Origin: Acinetobacter shaoyimingii
GTDB taxonomy: Bacteria > Pseudomonadota > Gammaproteobacteria > Pseudomonadales > Moraxellaceae
NCBI RefSeq assembly: GCF_011578045.1
Contig: NZ_CP049801.1
Location: 1,116,001-1,180,000, forward strand
DNA length: 64,000 bases
Direction: 5' to 3'
Positions 27,719 to 36,195 of this stretch are shown piece after piece. The notes beneath the pieces are model-generated. The model ran no database searches. It was given only the letters and a program-made list of their open reading frames with translations, and was not told the DNA's origin. Position 1 is the stretch's first letter. Every line of letters starts with the position of its first letter. Both the position numbers and the translations under genes were made by a program.

Positions 27719-29326
27719 ATGAGCGATATTAAAACTTTAGAGATCCCCAAATGGGGTCTGTCCATGGAAGAAGGGACGATTGCGCAATGGTTAATTCAAG
27801 AAGGGGATCATTTTAGTAAAGGGCAAGACATTTGCGAGATTGAAACCACCAAAATTGTCAATGTCTTAGAAGCACCATTTGAAGGGACGTTGCGTAAGAT
27901 TATTGCGCATGAAGGTGATACCTTGGTGGTGGGTGGATTTATTGCAGTCTGTGCAGAAGCAGATGTTTCAGATAATGATATTCAGGCTTTTATACAATCA
28001 TTAAATGGCGTTACATCTTCAACATCAAGCACAGAAGAACAAGTTCAGCATCAATCGACTACCGAACAAACTGAACAGCAGAATTCATCTCATCAAAATT
28101 CGTCACAGCAAAATTTGGCCGAAGAACAAATTTCGACAGCTTCTTCGACACCAACTTCTACACCGAATGTACCTAAGTCTGAGCAAGGCGCTCAAACTTA
28201 TGTCATTCCTGAAGCACTACGAGGTTTTAATGTATCGGCGGATATTTTTGCCACACCACATGCTTTAAAACTGGCAGAACAGCATCAGGTTAATTTAAGC
28301 AAAGTCACAGGCTCTGGACGTGAAGGTCGCATCAGTGTTGCCGATTTAAAACAGGCGGTCATTGCGGCAGGAGGGCAATGGCCAGATCAGCCGAAAGCAT
28401 CGGCACAGCAAGCGAGTACACAGCAGCACAAATCGACTCAAGATGATTCACAGGTGCCTGCAACACCAGTCGCACGACGCTTGGCAAAACAGTGGGGTAT
28501 CAATTTACATGATTGTCGTCAATCAGGTAGTCGAGGGCGGATTTGTAAGGAAGATGTCGAAGCGGTGTATTTCCGTCAACAGGCAGGAAATCAAGCGACA
28601 CAAAGCCATCAATCAGAACAAACGGTTCAAACCGCTCCACAAAAAACTGTCGTTGAAATGAATGGCATGCGCCGTGCAATTGCCTCTCGGTTACAGGTAG
28701 CGAAACGTAATGCACCGCATTTCAGATTAGTGATTGACTTAAATGTCGAAGCGATTCAGGCCTTGCGTCAGCAAATTAACAACACCGTGCCTGAAGTAAA
28801 ATTGTCGATCAATGACATGCTGATCAAGTCTGCGGCGGCAGCTTTAGTGAAAGTTCCACAAGTAAATGTACAGTTTGATGAAGACAAACAGCAGATTATT
28901 CAATTTGATCAAGCGGATATTTCTGTGGCAGTAGCCATCGATAATGGATTGATTACCCCGATTGTGAAATCTGCCAATCAAAAATCGCTGTCGGATATTT
29001 CCAATGAAATGCGTGATCTAGCAACACGTGCCAAAACTGGAAAATTAAAACCTGACGAATTCCAAGGCGGCAGCTTTAGTATTTCCAATTTAGGGATGCT
29101 GGGCATTAAACATTTTGATGCGATTATTAACCCACCTCAAGGCGCAATTTTAGCCTTAGGCGCATCGGAAAAACGCACCGTGGTTAAAAAAGATACGGTG
29201 GTGATTCGTGAAATAGTGACGGCAACCTTGTCTTGCGATCATCGAGTGATTGATGGTGCTTTAGGGGCAAAATTTTTATCAGTTTTTAAGCAGTATGTTG
29301 AAAATCCTGCATTAATTTTAGTGTAG
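27719..29326 (+). CDS. acoC: Acetoin dehydrogenase E2 (dihydrolipoamide acetyltransferase) with two E3-binding domains
   Basis: E2 core, 535 residues, that transfers the acetyl group to CoA. The N-terminal lipoyl domain has the lipoylated Lys45 in EIETTKIVN. A Gln/Ser/Thr-rich linker (residues about 100-155) leads to a peripheral-subunit-binding domain (ATPHALKLAEQH to GREGRISVADL, about 175-215), a second linker, and a second such domain (ATPVARRLAKQW to GSRGRICKEDV, about 246-285). The catalytic domain follows, with the active-site His near residue 508 in CDHRVIDGA. I start at 27719, seven bases after GGAGG; an upstream in-frame ATG at 27683 lies inside acoB. Confidence 0.93.
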   Translation: MSDIKTLEIPKWGLSMEEGTIAQWLIQEGDHFSKGQDICEIETTKIVNVLEAPFEGTLRKIIAHEGDTLVVGGFIAVCAEADVSDNDIQAFIQSLNGVTSSTSSTEEQVQHQSTTEQTEQQNSSHQNSSQQNLAEEQISTASSTPTSTPNVPKSEQGAQTYVIPEALRGFNVSADIFATPHALKLAEQHQVNLSKVTGSGREGRISVADLKQAVIAAGGQWPDQPKASAQQASTQQHKSTQDDSQVPATPVARRLAKQWGINLHDCRQSGSRGRICKEDVEAVYFRQQAGNQATQSHQSEQTVQTAPQKTVVEMNGMRRAIASRLQVAKRNAPHFRLVIDLNVEAIQALRQQINNTVPEVKLSINDMLIKSAAAALVKVPQVNVQFDEDKQQIIQFDQADISVAVAIDNGLITPIVKSANQKSLSDISNEMRDLATRAKTGKLKPDEFQGGSFSISNLGMLGIKHFDAIINPPQGAILALGASEKRTVVKKDTVVIREIVTATLSCDHRVIDGALGAKFLSVFKQYVENPALILV

Positions 29327-29335
29327 GAGCGGCTT

Positions 29336-30736
29336 ATGTCAGATATTCAATTTGATCTCATCGTGATTGGTGCTGGACCGGGTGGTTATGTCGCTGCCAT
29401 TCGTGCTGCACAATTGGGACTGAAAACTGCCATTATTGAGGCTGAACATTTGGGCGGAATTTGTCTGAATTGGGGCTGTATTCCGACCAAAGCTTTATTG
29501 CAAGGGGCTGAGGTTAAACATCAGCTTAAAAGTGCAAAAACCTTTGGTTTTCATGTGCAGGATGTGCAATTTGATTTAGACACGTTAGTGGCACATAGCC
29601 GACGTGTTTCAGGACAACTGGTACAGGGCATTGAGCAGCTGCTTAAGAAAAATCAGATTCAAGTCTTTAACGCCAAAGCCAAATTTATTGCTAAAGAGCG
29701 CCTTGAACTGACCACGATTGAGGGAAAAACACAATATTTGTCAGCACCGCATATTATCGTGGCGACTGGTGCACATGCAGCAAGTCTGCCACAAGTCCCT
29801 GTCGATGGTGAACGGGTCTGGAACTACAAACATGCTTTGGTTCCGAAAGCGTTGCCTAAATCACTGTTGGTGATTGGTTCAGGCGCAATTGGCAGTGAGT
29901 TTGCCAGTCTTTATGCTGACTTAGGAACAGAAGTGACATTGATTGATATTGCAGATCATATTTTGCCAACTGAAGATGCTGAAGTGGCTGCATTTATGCA
30001 CAAACAGTTTCAACAACGTGGCATACAAGTGTTGACGCAAGCGTCTATCGAGTCAATTTATATGCATGATCAAGGGGTGAGATGCCATATCAAAACCACG
30101 CAAGGCGTTCAAACCTATACTTTTGATCGAGTGCTTTCAGCAATTGGTGTCAAACCGAATATTGATGATTTAGGACTTGATGTCTTAGGTATTAAACTGG
30201 ATCGTGGATTCATTGCCACAGATGCGTGGTGCAAAACCAATGTGGTGGGTGTCTATGCCATTGGCGATGTCGCAGGTGCACCTTGTCTTGCACATAAAGC
30301 CAGTCATGAAGCCATTGTTTGTGTCGAGAAAATCGCAGGAGTGGAAGGTGTACATCCTTTGCAACGTGATCGTATCCCAGGTTGTATTTATACCCATCCA
30401 CAAGTGGCCAGCATTGGTTTAACAGAACAACAAGCCAAAGCCACTGGTAAACAGATTCGAGTAGGACGTTTTCCCTATCAGTCCAATGGTAAGGCTTTAG
30501 CGATTGGGGCTACGCAAGGTTTTGTGAAAACCATCTTTGATGATAAGAGTGGTGAGTTATTGGGCGCACATATGGTGGGTCACGATGTGACTGAACATAT
30601 TCAAGGTTTTGCGATTGCGCAGCATTTGGAAGCCACCGATGAAAGCTTAAGTCAGGTGATATTCCCACATCCGACCTTATCGGAAGCGATGCATGAATCA
30701 ATTTTGGCGGCGCTCAATCGAGCGATTCATATTTGA
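29336..30736 (+). CDS. lpd: Dihydrolipoamide dehydrogenase (E3)
   Basis: FAD enzyme that reoxidises the dihydrolipoyl group with NAD. The FAD motif GAGPGGYVAA lies at residues 12-21, the redox disulfide is C43/C48 in GICLNWGCIPTK, the NAD-binding GSGAIGSEFAS follows near residue 181, and HPTLSEAMHE near the C-terminus holds the catalytic His-Glu pair. At 466 residues it is a normal E3. The 9-base gap after acoC with GGAG shows operon membership; this copy is presumably dedicated to the acetoin complex. Confidence 0.94.
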   Translation: MSDIQFDLIVIGAGPGGYVAAIRAAQLGLKTAIIEAEHLGGICLNWGCIPTKALLQGAEVKHQLKSAKTFGFHVQDVQFDLDTLVAHSRRVSGQLVQGIEQLLKKNQIQVFNAKAKFIAKERLELTTIEGKTQYLSAPHIIVATGAHAASLPQVPVDGERVWNYKHALVPKALPKSLLVIGSGAIGSEFASLYADLGTEVTLIDIADHILPTEDAEVAAFMHKQFQQRGIQVLTQASIESIYMHDQGVRCHIKTTQGVQTYTFDRVLSAIGVKPNIDDLGLDVLGIKLDRGFIATDAWCKTNVVGVYAIGDVAGAPCLAHKASHEAIVCVEKIAGVEGVHPLQRDRIPGCIYTHPQVASIGLTEQQAKATGKQIRVGRFPYQSNGKALAIGATQGFVKTIFDDKSGELLGAHMVGHDVTEHIQGFAIAQHLEATDESLSQVIFPHPTLSEAMHESILAALNRAIHI

Positions 30737-30754
30737 AATAAAATAATTCGATCG

Positions 30755-30770
30755 GGCTGTGAAGACAGCC
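30755..30770. repeat. Hairpin between lpd and budC
   Basis: GGCTGT, loop GAAG, ACAGCC. A GAAG-type tetraloop stem without a T-run; it could be an mRNA stabilising or processing element inside the operon. Confidence 0.45.
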
Positions 30771-30855
30771 ACATCAATGACAGCAAAGTCTTATAAATAC
30801 AATTTAAATCAGATACTCATTTTCTCAAAGTGATGTTCATTGGAGGAACGATAAA

Positions 30856-31641
30856 ATGTCTAAAGGATTAAATAACAAGATTGCCATAGTCACTGGCGCT
30901 GGAAAAGGGATTGGGCGTGGTATTGCTTTGCGTTTGGCTGAAGAAGGTGTACATATCGCACTTGTCGATTTAAATGAAAATGATTTAAAACAAGTACAAC
31001 AAGAAGTGGAACAGATCGGTGTCAAGGCGAGTGCGTTTGTTGCTGATGTCAGTCAATTAGAGCAAATCACTCAAGCCATAGAGCATGCTGAGCAAAGCTT
31101 AGGTGGTTTTGATGTGATGATTAATAATGCAGGCATTGCCCAAGTTCAGCCAATCAGTCAAGTGACACCAGAGGAATTTCATAAAATTAACGACATCAAT
31201 GTCGGTGGCGTTTTATGGGGCATTCAGGCAGCGGCAAAGAAATTCATACAACGCAAGCAAAAAGGCAAAATTATTAATGCGGCTTCCATTGCGGCACATG
31301 ATGTTTTTGCTATGTTGGGCGTTTATTCGGCAACCAAGTTCGCCGTCAGAGCTTTAACTCAAGCCGCAGCCAAAGAATATGCGAGCAACGGTATAACTGT
31401 AAATGCCTATTGTCCAGGGGGTGTCGGCACCGATATGTGGGTAGAGATTGATAAACGCTTTTCAGAAGTGACTGGCGCGCCAGTCGGAGAGACCTATCAA
31501 AAATTTGTTGAAGGAATTGCTCTAGGGCGTGCGCAAACCCCTGAAGATGTGGCTGCCTTGGTGGCGTTCCTTGCCAGTGATGACTCAGACTATATTACAG
31601 GACAATCCATTATGACCGATGGCGGGATTGTCTATCGTTAG
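30856..31641 (+). CDS. budC: Short-chain acetoin/diacetyl reductase (2,3-butanediol dehydrogenase)
   Basis: Classical SDR oxidoreductase of 261 residues that interconverts diacetyl, acetoin and 2,3-butanediol with NAD(H). The cofactor motif [10 protein letters not shown] is at residues 13-22, NNAG is present, and the catalytic Ser-Tyr-Lys are in NAASIAAHD and [15 protein letters not shown] lies nine bases before the ATG. Location 119 bases after lpd in the same direction supports a role feeding butanediol into the acetoin dehydrogenase complex. The stereospecificity cannot be read from sequence. Confidence 0.88.
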   Translation: MSKGLNNKIAIVTGAGKGIGRGIALRLAEEGVHIALVDLNENDLKQVQQEVEQIGVKASAFVADVSQLEQITQAIEHAEQSLGGFDVMINNAGIAQVQPISQVTPEEFHKINDINVGGVLWGIQAAAKKFIQRKQKGKIINAASIAAHDVFAMLGVYSATKFAVRALTQAAAKEYASNGITVNAYCPGGVGTDMWVEIDKRFSEVTGAPVGETYQKFVEGIALGRAQTPEDVAALVAFLASDDSDYITGQSIMTDGGIVYR

Positions 31642-31687
31642 GCTGAACAATAGCGAAGAAATAAATCCATTCCAAAAATGAATAACG

Positions 31688-31718
31688 CTAAAAAGGAAGT
31701 GATCGTACTTCCTTTTTA
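31688..31718 (+). terminator. Terminator of the acetoin operon
   Basis: AAAAAGGAAGT, loop, ACTTCCTTTTT: an extended A/T-flanked stem followed by ATG. Confidence 0.85.
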
Positions 31719-31775
31719 TGTGTTTAAATTCTAAACTACATGATGATTAAATTTTTAGATTTTAGATGAATAACA

Positions 31776-32051
31776 ATGAACAATCAGAAATCACTTTTAG
31801 AACAAAATTTTCAACATAAAAATCAGCAACAAAAAAACCAGCAACAAGAAGATCTACAAACAGAACATCCTCAGCCATCTATTGAATCTATTCAAGCAGA
31901 GGACGATCCACAACAACAAGAAAATTCCAGTACTTCTGATTGGACCAGTGGTATAGACCCTGTTGCCTTAGTCGATTTAGCTGTGGAATTAGGCCAAGGT
32001 GCTTTGGATATGGTCAGTTCGGTTGTAGAAAATATTGATCTTGATTTTTAA
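31776..32051 (+). CDS. Small Gln-rich acidic protein, unknown
   Basis: A 91-residue hypothetical protein. The first half is rich in Gln, Asn, His and Glu and looks disordered. The second half (DWTSGIDPVALVDLAVELGQ and on to VENIDLDF) is more ordered, with an amphipathic helix-like pattern and an acidic C-terminus. No signal peptide, cysteine or known motif is visible. The ribosome binding site is weak. It sits between the acetoin operon terminator and the convergent bigR gene. It is plausible as a real gene because the composition contrast is coherent, but no function can be proposed. Confidence 0.5.
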   Translation: MNNQKSLLEQNFQHKNQQQKNQQQEDLQTEHPQPSIESIQAEDDPQQQENSSTSDWTSGIDPVALVDLAVELGQGALDMVSSVVENIDLDF

Positions 32052-32173
32052 TCTCTGATTTTACAAGTCACTGTTTGATGTGGTTATGGTATCTAAAATG
32101 CCACTTTGAGATAAAAACAATTTATCACTCTATGCTAATCAAAATCGCCTAAAGTTAGTATTGCTTGATTTTT

Positions 32174-32512
32174 TTAGTCCTCATGCTGAGAACTACAATA
32201 CAGTGCATCTAGAGTCTGCATCAGTTTCAAGACATTTTGATCTTGAATCTGATAATAAATCTGTTTACCTTCACGACGTGTGACAACAATATTTGTTTGT
32301 CTCAGTACGGTTAATTGCTGAGACAAAGTCGGTTGTCGAATTTGAGTGAAATTTTCTATCTGTTGTACATGTAGTTCCTGATTCACCAAGACACATAAAA
32401 TTTTTAAACGATCAGGATTCGATAAAACCTTCAGCCTAGCAGTAACGGTATCGAGTTTATCTCCTTGAAATTTTTCTAAATAAGGATTGTCTAAAAGAAT
32501 TTGAGTTTCCAT
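32174..32512 (-). CDS. bigR: ArsR-family persulfide-sensing repressor (BigR/SqrR-like)
   Basis: A 112-residue winged-helix repressor. The recognition region QPTLSQQLTVLRQ and the wing RREGKQIYYQI match BigR/SqrR/YgaV. Two cysteines, in KILCVLV (near residue 40) and ALYCSSQ (near residue 106), occupy the positions that form a disulfide or polysulfide bridge in BigR when reactive sulfur is present. Divergent from the YeeE-type transporter genes and blh, which it presumably represses. The gene context is the classic bigR-blh arrangement. Confidence 0.88.
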   Translation of the reverse strand: METQILLDNPYLEKFQGDKLDTVTARLKVLSNPDRLKILCVLVNQELHVQQIENFTQIRQPTLSQQLTVLRQTNIVVTRREGKQIYYQIQDQNVLKLMQTLDALYCSSQHED

Positions 32513-32552
32513 AAGATAGATTTCATATACCTACAGTGAATAAACATTGCGC

Positions 32553-32596
32553 TTGAACAATTTATAAAATTATATAATATAAAGTTAAATATTGTA
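32553..32596. promoter_or_regulatory. Probable BigR operator region
   Basis: Between divergent bigR and the transporter genes. A perfect AT palindrome ATTATATAAT (32569-32578), containing TATAAT, is followed by AATATAAAG and AAATATTG. BigR operators are AT-rich dyads overlapping the -10 region; exact limits are uncertain. Confidence 0.45.
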
Positions 32597-32612
32597 AATG
32601 GCGTGAATTCAA

Positions 32613-33032
32613 ATGCACGATTATGTCTTGGCCTTATTGGGCGGCAGCTTACTGGGCGTTTCTGTGGTGGGATATTTATATCTACACGGGCGTATAGCAG
32701 GCGTCAGTGGTCTTATTGCTCAAGTGCTGAATCCAAAAACAGTCATGAAAACACCTGCGCTGTGGTTTATGTTGGGACTTGTCATCACACCATTTCTATA
32801 TAGTACTTTTACTGCACCGACTATTGAATTGGATGCATCACCCATGTGGATGATTGTCGCAGGCTTATTGGTAGGCTATGGAACTCGTTTAGGTTCAGGC
32901 TGTACCAGTGGACATGGTATTTGTGGCATGAGTCGTTTATCTATGCGTTCAATTGTCGCTACGCTGACATTTATGTTGGCAGGGTTTATCACGGTTTATG
33001 TGATTCGTCATGTGATAGGGGCAGGGCGATGA
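32613..33032 (+). CDS. YeeE/PmpA-type sulfur transporter, first half
   Basis: Membrane protein of 139 residues with about four hydrophobic helices. The signature [19 protein letters not shown] (near residues 90-108) is that of YeeE/YedE-family thiosulfate or sulfur-compound carriers, where the Cys lines the pore. In two-gene systems (PmpA/PmpB) each gene supplies half of the ten-helix protein. The stop overlaps the next start (ATGA at 33029), giving tight translational coupling. The transported species in this organism is not known; persulfide or sulfite-related species are likely from the neighbours. Confidence 0.85.
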   Translation: MHDYVLALLGGSLLGVSVVGYLYLHGRIAGVSGLIAQVLNPKTVMKTPALWFMLGLVITPFLYSTFTAPTIELDASPMWMIVAGLLVGYGTRLGSGCTSGHGICGMSRLSMRSIVATLTFMLAGFITVYVIRHVIGAGR

Positions 33033-33448
33033 AAAATATTTTAGCATTTGTTTTAGGTGGATTATTTTCTGTTGGATTGATTGTATCTGGCATGTCGAAC
33101 CCTCAAAAAGTGCTCGATTTTTTAGATGTGTTTGGTCATTGGGATGCGAGTTTAGCTTTTGTGATGATCGGGGCGATTTTAGTGGCATTTATTCCATTTC
33201 AAAAAGCAGTGCGAAGTCAACAACCTAAAACCCTATTTAAGGAAAACATTCAGTTACCGACAAATAAAAAAATCGATGCTAAATTGGTCTTTGGTAGTCT
33301 GATATTTGGAATTGGTTGGGGGATCGCAGGAATTTGTCCTGCGCCAAGTTTTACCTTATTAGGACTAGGGCATTATGAAGCGCTCTATTTTATTGTGGCA
33401 ATGTTAGTGGGTGTTTATGTGTTCCGTAAAACTTCAGGAGAAAGCTGA
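33029..33448 (+). CDS. YeeE/PmpB-type sulfur transporter, second half
   Basis: A 139-residue membrane protein with the partner signature GWGIAGICPAPSF near residue 109, containing the second conserved Cys of the YeeE fold. The frame is open further upstream, but the ATG at 33029 overlaps the stop of the first half and gives the usual N-terminus ([21 protein letters not shown]). The stop overlaps the blh start (TGATG at 33446-33450). The three genes therefore form a tightly coupled operon. Confidence 0.87.
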   Translation: MKNILAFVLGGLFSVGLIVSGMSNPQKVLDFLDVFGHWDASLAFVMIGAILVAFIPFQKAVRSQQPKTLFKENIQLPTNKKIDAKLVFGSLIFGIGWGIAGICPAPSFTLLGLGHYEALYFIVAMLVGVYVFRKTSGES

Positions 33449-34320
33449 TGTCTAAAACACCACAAATACAGCATTTTTTTGATGAAAATACCCATACTTT
33501 TAGTTATGTGGTGGCCGATCCCTTCAGCAAGCACTGCGCCATTATTGACAGTGTTTTGGATTATGATGCTGCTTCAGCGACAACCTCTACTCAGCATGCA
33601 GATGAAATAGTCCAATTTATTCAACAGCATGATTTGAACGTTGAATGGATTTTGGAAACCCATGTTCATGCAGATCATCTGACTGCATCTCAATATTTAA
33701 AGTCTAAACTGGGTGGAAAAATTGCCACTAGTCAAAAAATAGAACAAGTACAGAAGACTTTTAGTTTTATCTATCATCTTGATTTTAAAATTTTCAATAC
33801 ACAGCAACCTTTCGATTATTTATTTGCAGATCATGAAACCTTCAATATCGGCGAACTTAAGGCCTACAACATACCAACGCCGGGACATACGCCTGCCTGT
33901 TTAAGCTATGTGATTGGTGATGCTGTATTTATCGGAGATACGTTATTCATGCCAGACTACGGTACTGCGCGCTGTGATTTTCCTAATGGTAGTGCAGCCG
34001 ATTTATTCGATTCTGTGCAAAAACTGTATGAATTACCCGATGAGACGCGAGTCTTTTTATGTCATGACTATTTGCCTGAAGGGCGTAGCAAATTTCAACA
34101 TGAAACAGATATTGCAACGCAAAAAAACAAAAATATTCACATTCAAGCCACAACTCAAAAACATGATTTTATCCAGATGCGGCAACAGCGTGATGCGACT
34201 TTAGATATGCCGAAACTGATTTTGCCATCAATTCAAATCAATATGAATGCAGGTCAATTTCCCAAACCTGAAGAAAATGGCATTGCTTATTTAAAGTTGC
34301 CATTCAATTATTTTAAATAG
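33448..34320 (+). CDS. blh: Persulfide dioxygenase-like metallo-hydrolase
   Basis: Metallo-beta-lactamase-fold protein of 290 residues of the ETHE1/Blh group, which oxidises glutathione persulfide to sulfite. Iron ligands are visible in ETHVHADHLTA, PGHTPACLSY, GDTLFMPDYGTARCDFP and CHDYLP. The CDFP-type loop is typical of the group rather than of lactamases. Together with BigR and the YeeE-like transporter it forms a hydrogen-sulfide/persulfide detoxification module. No rhodanese domain or sqr gene is present in the window. Confidence 0.9.
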   Translation: MSKTPQIQHFFDENTHTFSYVVADPFSKHCAIIDSVLDYDAASATTSTQHADEIVQFIQQHDLNVEWILETHVHADHLTASQYLKSKLGGKIATSQKIEQVQKTFSFIYHLDFKIFNTQQPFDYLFADHETFNIGELKAYNIPTPGHTPACLSYVIGDAVFIGDTLFMPDYGTARCDFPNGSAADLFDSVQKLYELPDETRVFLCHDYLPEGRSKFQHETDIATQKNKNIHIQATTQKHDFIQMRQQRDATLDMPKLILPSIQINMNAGQFPKPEENGIAYLKLPFNYFK

Positions 34321-35054
34321 ATCGGAAGACGATGCAGAATAATAAAAATTAGCTGATAAAAATACAGGGCATTAAAAATTAATTTTTGATTTTTATAGCA
34401 GATTTACTATATATAAACGCAGTTTTTATTTCTTAACTTAAGTTGGCTTTACTCGAATGAATTTTTATTATTTTGCTTGACATAATTCTTATAAAAATAA
34501 ATATGTGGGTCAGAATCATGAAGCGTTCAAATTTTCATTTCATAGTTAAAATGAAAGTTGAATAATATAAAATATAAAGTGCTATTTAATTATAAATTAA
34601 AAATATCTGTAGAATCTTACTTTGAAATTATGTTTAAAAAATAATGAATCAACATGATGAATGGAAATCTTTATTCATAAATTACTAAAAAAAACACAAA
34701 AAATAATATTATTTGTATAATGATTACATACTGAAAATAACCAATCATAATTTTATTGTCTATAATTTGATCGTTTGGTCAACTTTTTAAAAAATATTAA
34801 ATTATCATATGGTGACAATAGTTAGGCTAATTTTTGGCTTTATACCTATAATTATTAACAAAATTTTTATGATTAAATTTCTTAGTTAAATTGCTGATTA
34901 GCTTATAAAATCTATAAATATAATAAAAGTCATTCAATTTATCCATGACCATTCTTTACACAAATTAACTATACTTGCCCTCGCCAACAAATGCTCCCCA
35001 TGAGTTATTGTCGACATGATGTGATTTTATCTATTATTTATTAGGATACATGCA
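34321..35054. other. Gene-poor AT-rich spacer
   Basis: About 730 bases with stops in all frames at short intervals. I see no protein gene or RNA signature. The 3' end must hold the promoter of the small lipoprotein gene; TATACT near 34968 could be a -10 element but no good -35 accompanies it. Confidence 0.5.
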
Positions 35055-35177
35055 ATGTATAAATCTCTCGTTTTTGCTGCAGTTGCTCTATTACTCAGTG
35101 CTTGTGCTTATAATCCAACTGATTATGAAGAGTTACATGCTTATGAAAGTATTCAGCATGCAAAAACTATGAATTGA
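35055..35177 (+). CDS. 40-residue lipoprotein
   Basis: A very short lipoprotein gene. MYKS plus a hydrophobic stretch leads to the lipobox LLSAC, so the mature lipopeptide would be only about 24 residues, starting CAYNPTDYEE and ending KTMN. AGGA lies eight bases before the ATG, a good ribosome binding site. The size recalls entericidin-like peptides, but the mature sequence is acidic and Tyr-rich and does not match them. A long hairpin follows the stop. The coherent signal peptide and lipobox make it unlikely to be chance. Confidence 0.7.
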   Translation: MYKSLVFAAVALLLSACAYNPTDYEELHAYESIQHAKTMN

Positions 35178-35184
35178 TATTGTA

Positions 35185-35240
35185 TTCTTCGGAGTGTTTA
35201 TTAAAGAAGTGGTATGATGTTGAATAAATACTCCGAAGAA
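35185..35240. repeat. 18-bp imperfect inverted repeat (long hairpin)
   Basis: Arms 35185-35202 and 35223-35240 (TTCTTCGGAGTGTTTATT and its complement, one mismatch that stays a G-T pair on one strand) separated by 20 bases. It begins seven bases after the lipoprotein stop. No T-run follows, so it is not a standard terminator. Confidence 0.8.
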
Positions 35241-35773
35241 AAATATTGAAAGAAGTTACTGAACTAAAATAATAAAAATGAAAGTTTTATAAAAATATTT
35301 CAATCCAGAAAAATAAATTTTTAGATTTTTTAAAGCATCATTTCATGTTTCTTTTAAAAATTTTTGAGCTTTGATAAGTGTTGATCTAATCCATCTAATT
35401 CTATTTTCTATAAGTATTGATTTGATCGAGAAAGGTAACTGCTATAGAAAAATTTTAAGGATGTGCAATGTAGTGACGAGGTTGAAATGATGCTAGAAAA
35501 ACTCTCTTCAAGTTCAAGTCAGGAACAGACCTTGAGACATCACCTCATCACAGAGGATATGCCTAACTTTATTTGGTTTTAAATTATTGATATATATGAA
35601 TTATAAGTAATAAATTCTATTCATTATCTATTTTGAAAATGTATGAAATATGAAATCAATTTAATTGAATTTTTCAGATGATATATATTGTTGTGTATTT
35701 TTCTTATTCTAATGCTACTCATAAATTAATATTTGATATTCTTAATTTTTTTAAAATTTTATGAAAAAATAAT
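35241..35773. other. AT-rich spacer upstream of the IS
   Basis: Mostly featureless. It contains one possible mini-gene (35487-35582, listed separately). The left 70-bp repeat begins at 35774. Confidence 0.45.
35487..35582 (+). CDS. Possible 31-residue peptide
   Basis: ATGATG start with GAGG five bases upstream; the peptide is Ser-rich then HHLITEDMPNFIWF. Codon content is less AT-rich than the surroundings. No family is recognised; it may be a remnant of a larger gene or chance. Confidence 0.25.
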   Translation: MMLEKLSSSSSQEQTLRHHLITEDMPNFIWF

Positions 35774-35843
35774 CAATTTTTATTGGTGGGCTTTATAGTT
35801 CAAATATTTAACTTTTTGATCATTGCATTTTATATAAAGTTTT
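35774..35843. repeat. Left copy of a 70-bp direct repeat flanking the IS
   Basis: Identical over all 70 bases to 36661-36730. It ends at the base before the left terminal inverted repeat of the IS. Starts CAATTTTTATTGGTGGG and ends ATATAAAGTTTT. Confidence 0.95.
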
Positions 35844-35913
35844 GGTAATGTTCAAAAGCAACGTGTTTTAATCTAGAATAGACGTGAAAATCCCTGAGTA
35901 AAAGATCTTTAAC

Positions 35914-36195
35914 ATGATCATAGAAACGATAACTTATGTCTGCACCCGTTGCCAATCACCCAATATCCATAAGAATGGTCACAACAAAAGTGGGAATGCA
36001 CAGTTCAGATGTAAAGATTGTGGGCGCTCTAGTGTACTCAACCCCAAAGTTAAATATACCGAAGAACAGAAAGAACTCATTATCAGTACCTATCTTGAAC
36101 GAGGCAGTTTGAGAGGCATGCAGCGTCTATTCGGTGTTGCACCTGAAACACTGATGGGCTGGATAAAAAAAAGTAAAGAACAGAAAACTGAGTGA
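35914..36195 (+). CDS. IS1-family InsA-like protein
   Basis: A 93-residue DNA-binding protein of an IS1-type element. It has a zinc-ribbon (CTRC near residue 10 and CKDC near residue 33) and a C-terminal helix-turn-helix (GSLRGMQRLFGVAPETLMGW). In IS1, InsA alone represses transposition and its fusion to InsB by ribosomal frameshift is the active transposase. The last codons contain a run of eight A (36165-36172), a natural slippage site. Confidence 0.88.
   Translation: MIIETITYVCTRCQSPNIHKNGHNKSGNAQFRCKDCGRSSVLNPKVKYTEEQKELIISTYLERGSLRGMQRLFGVAPETLMGWIKKSKEQKTE

Noticed and set aside
32846..33028. A 61-codon N-terminal extension of the second YeeE-type gene.
   Set aside because: It overlaps the first transporter gene in another frame; the ATG at 33029 gives the normal membrane N-terminus and an ATGA overlap.
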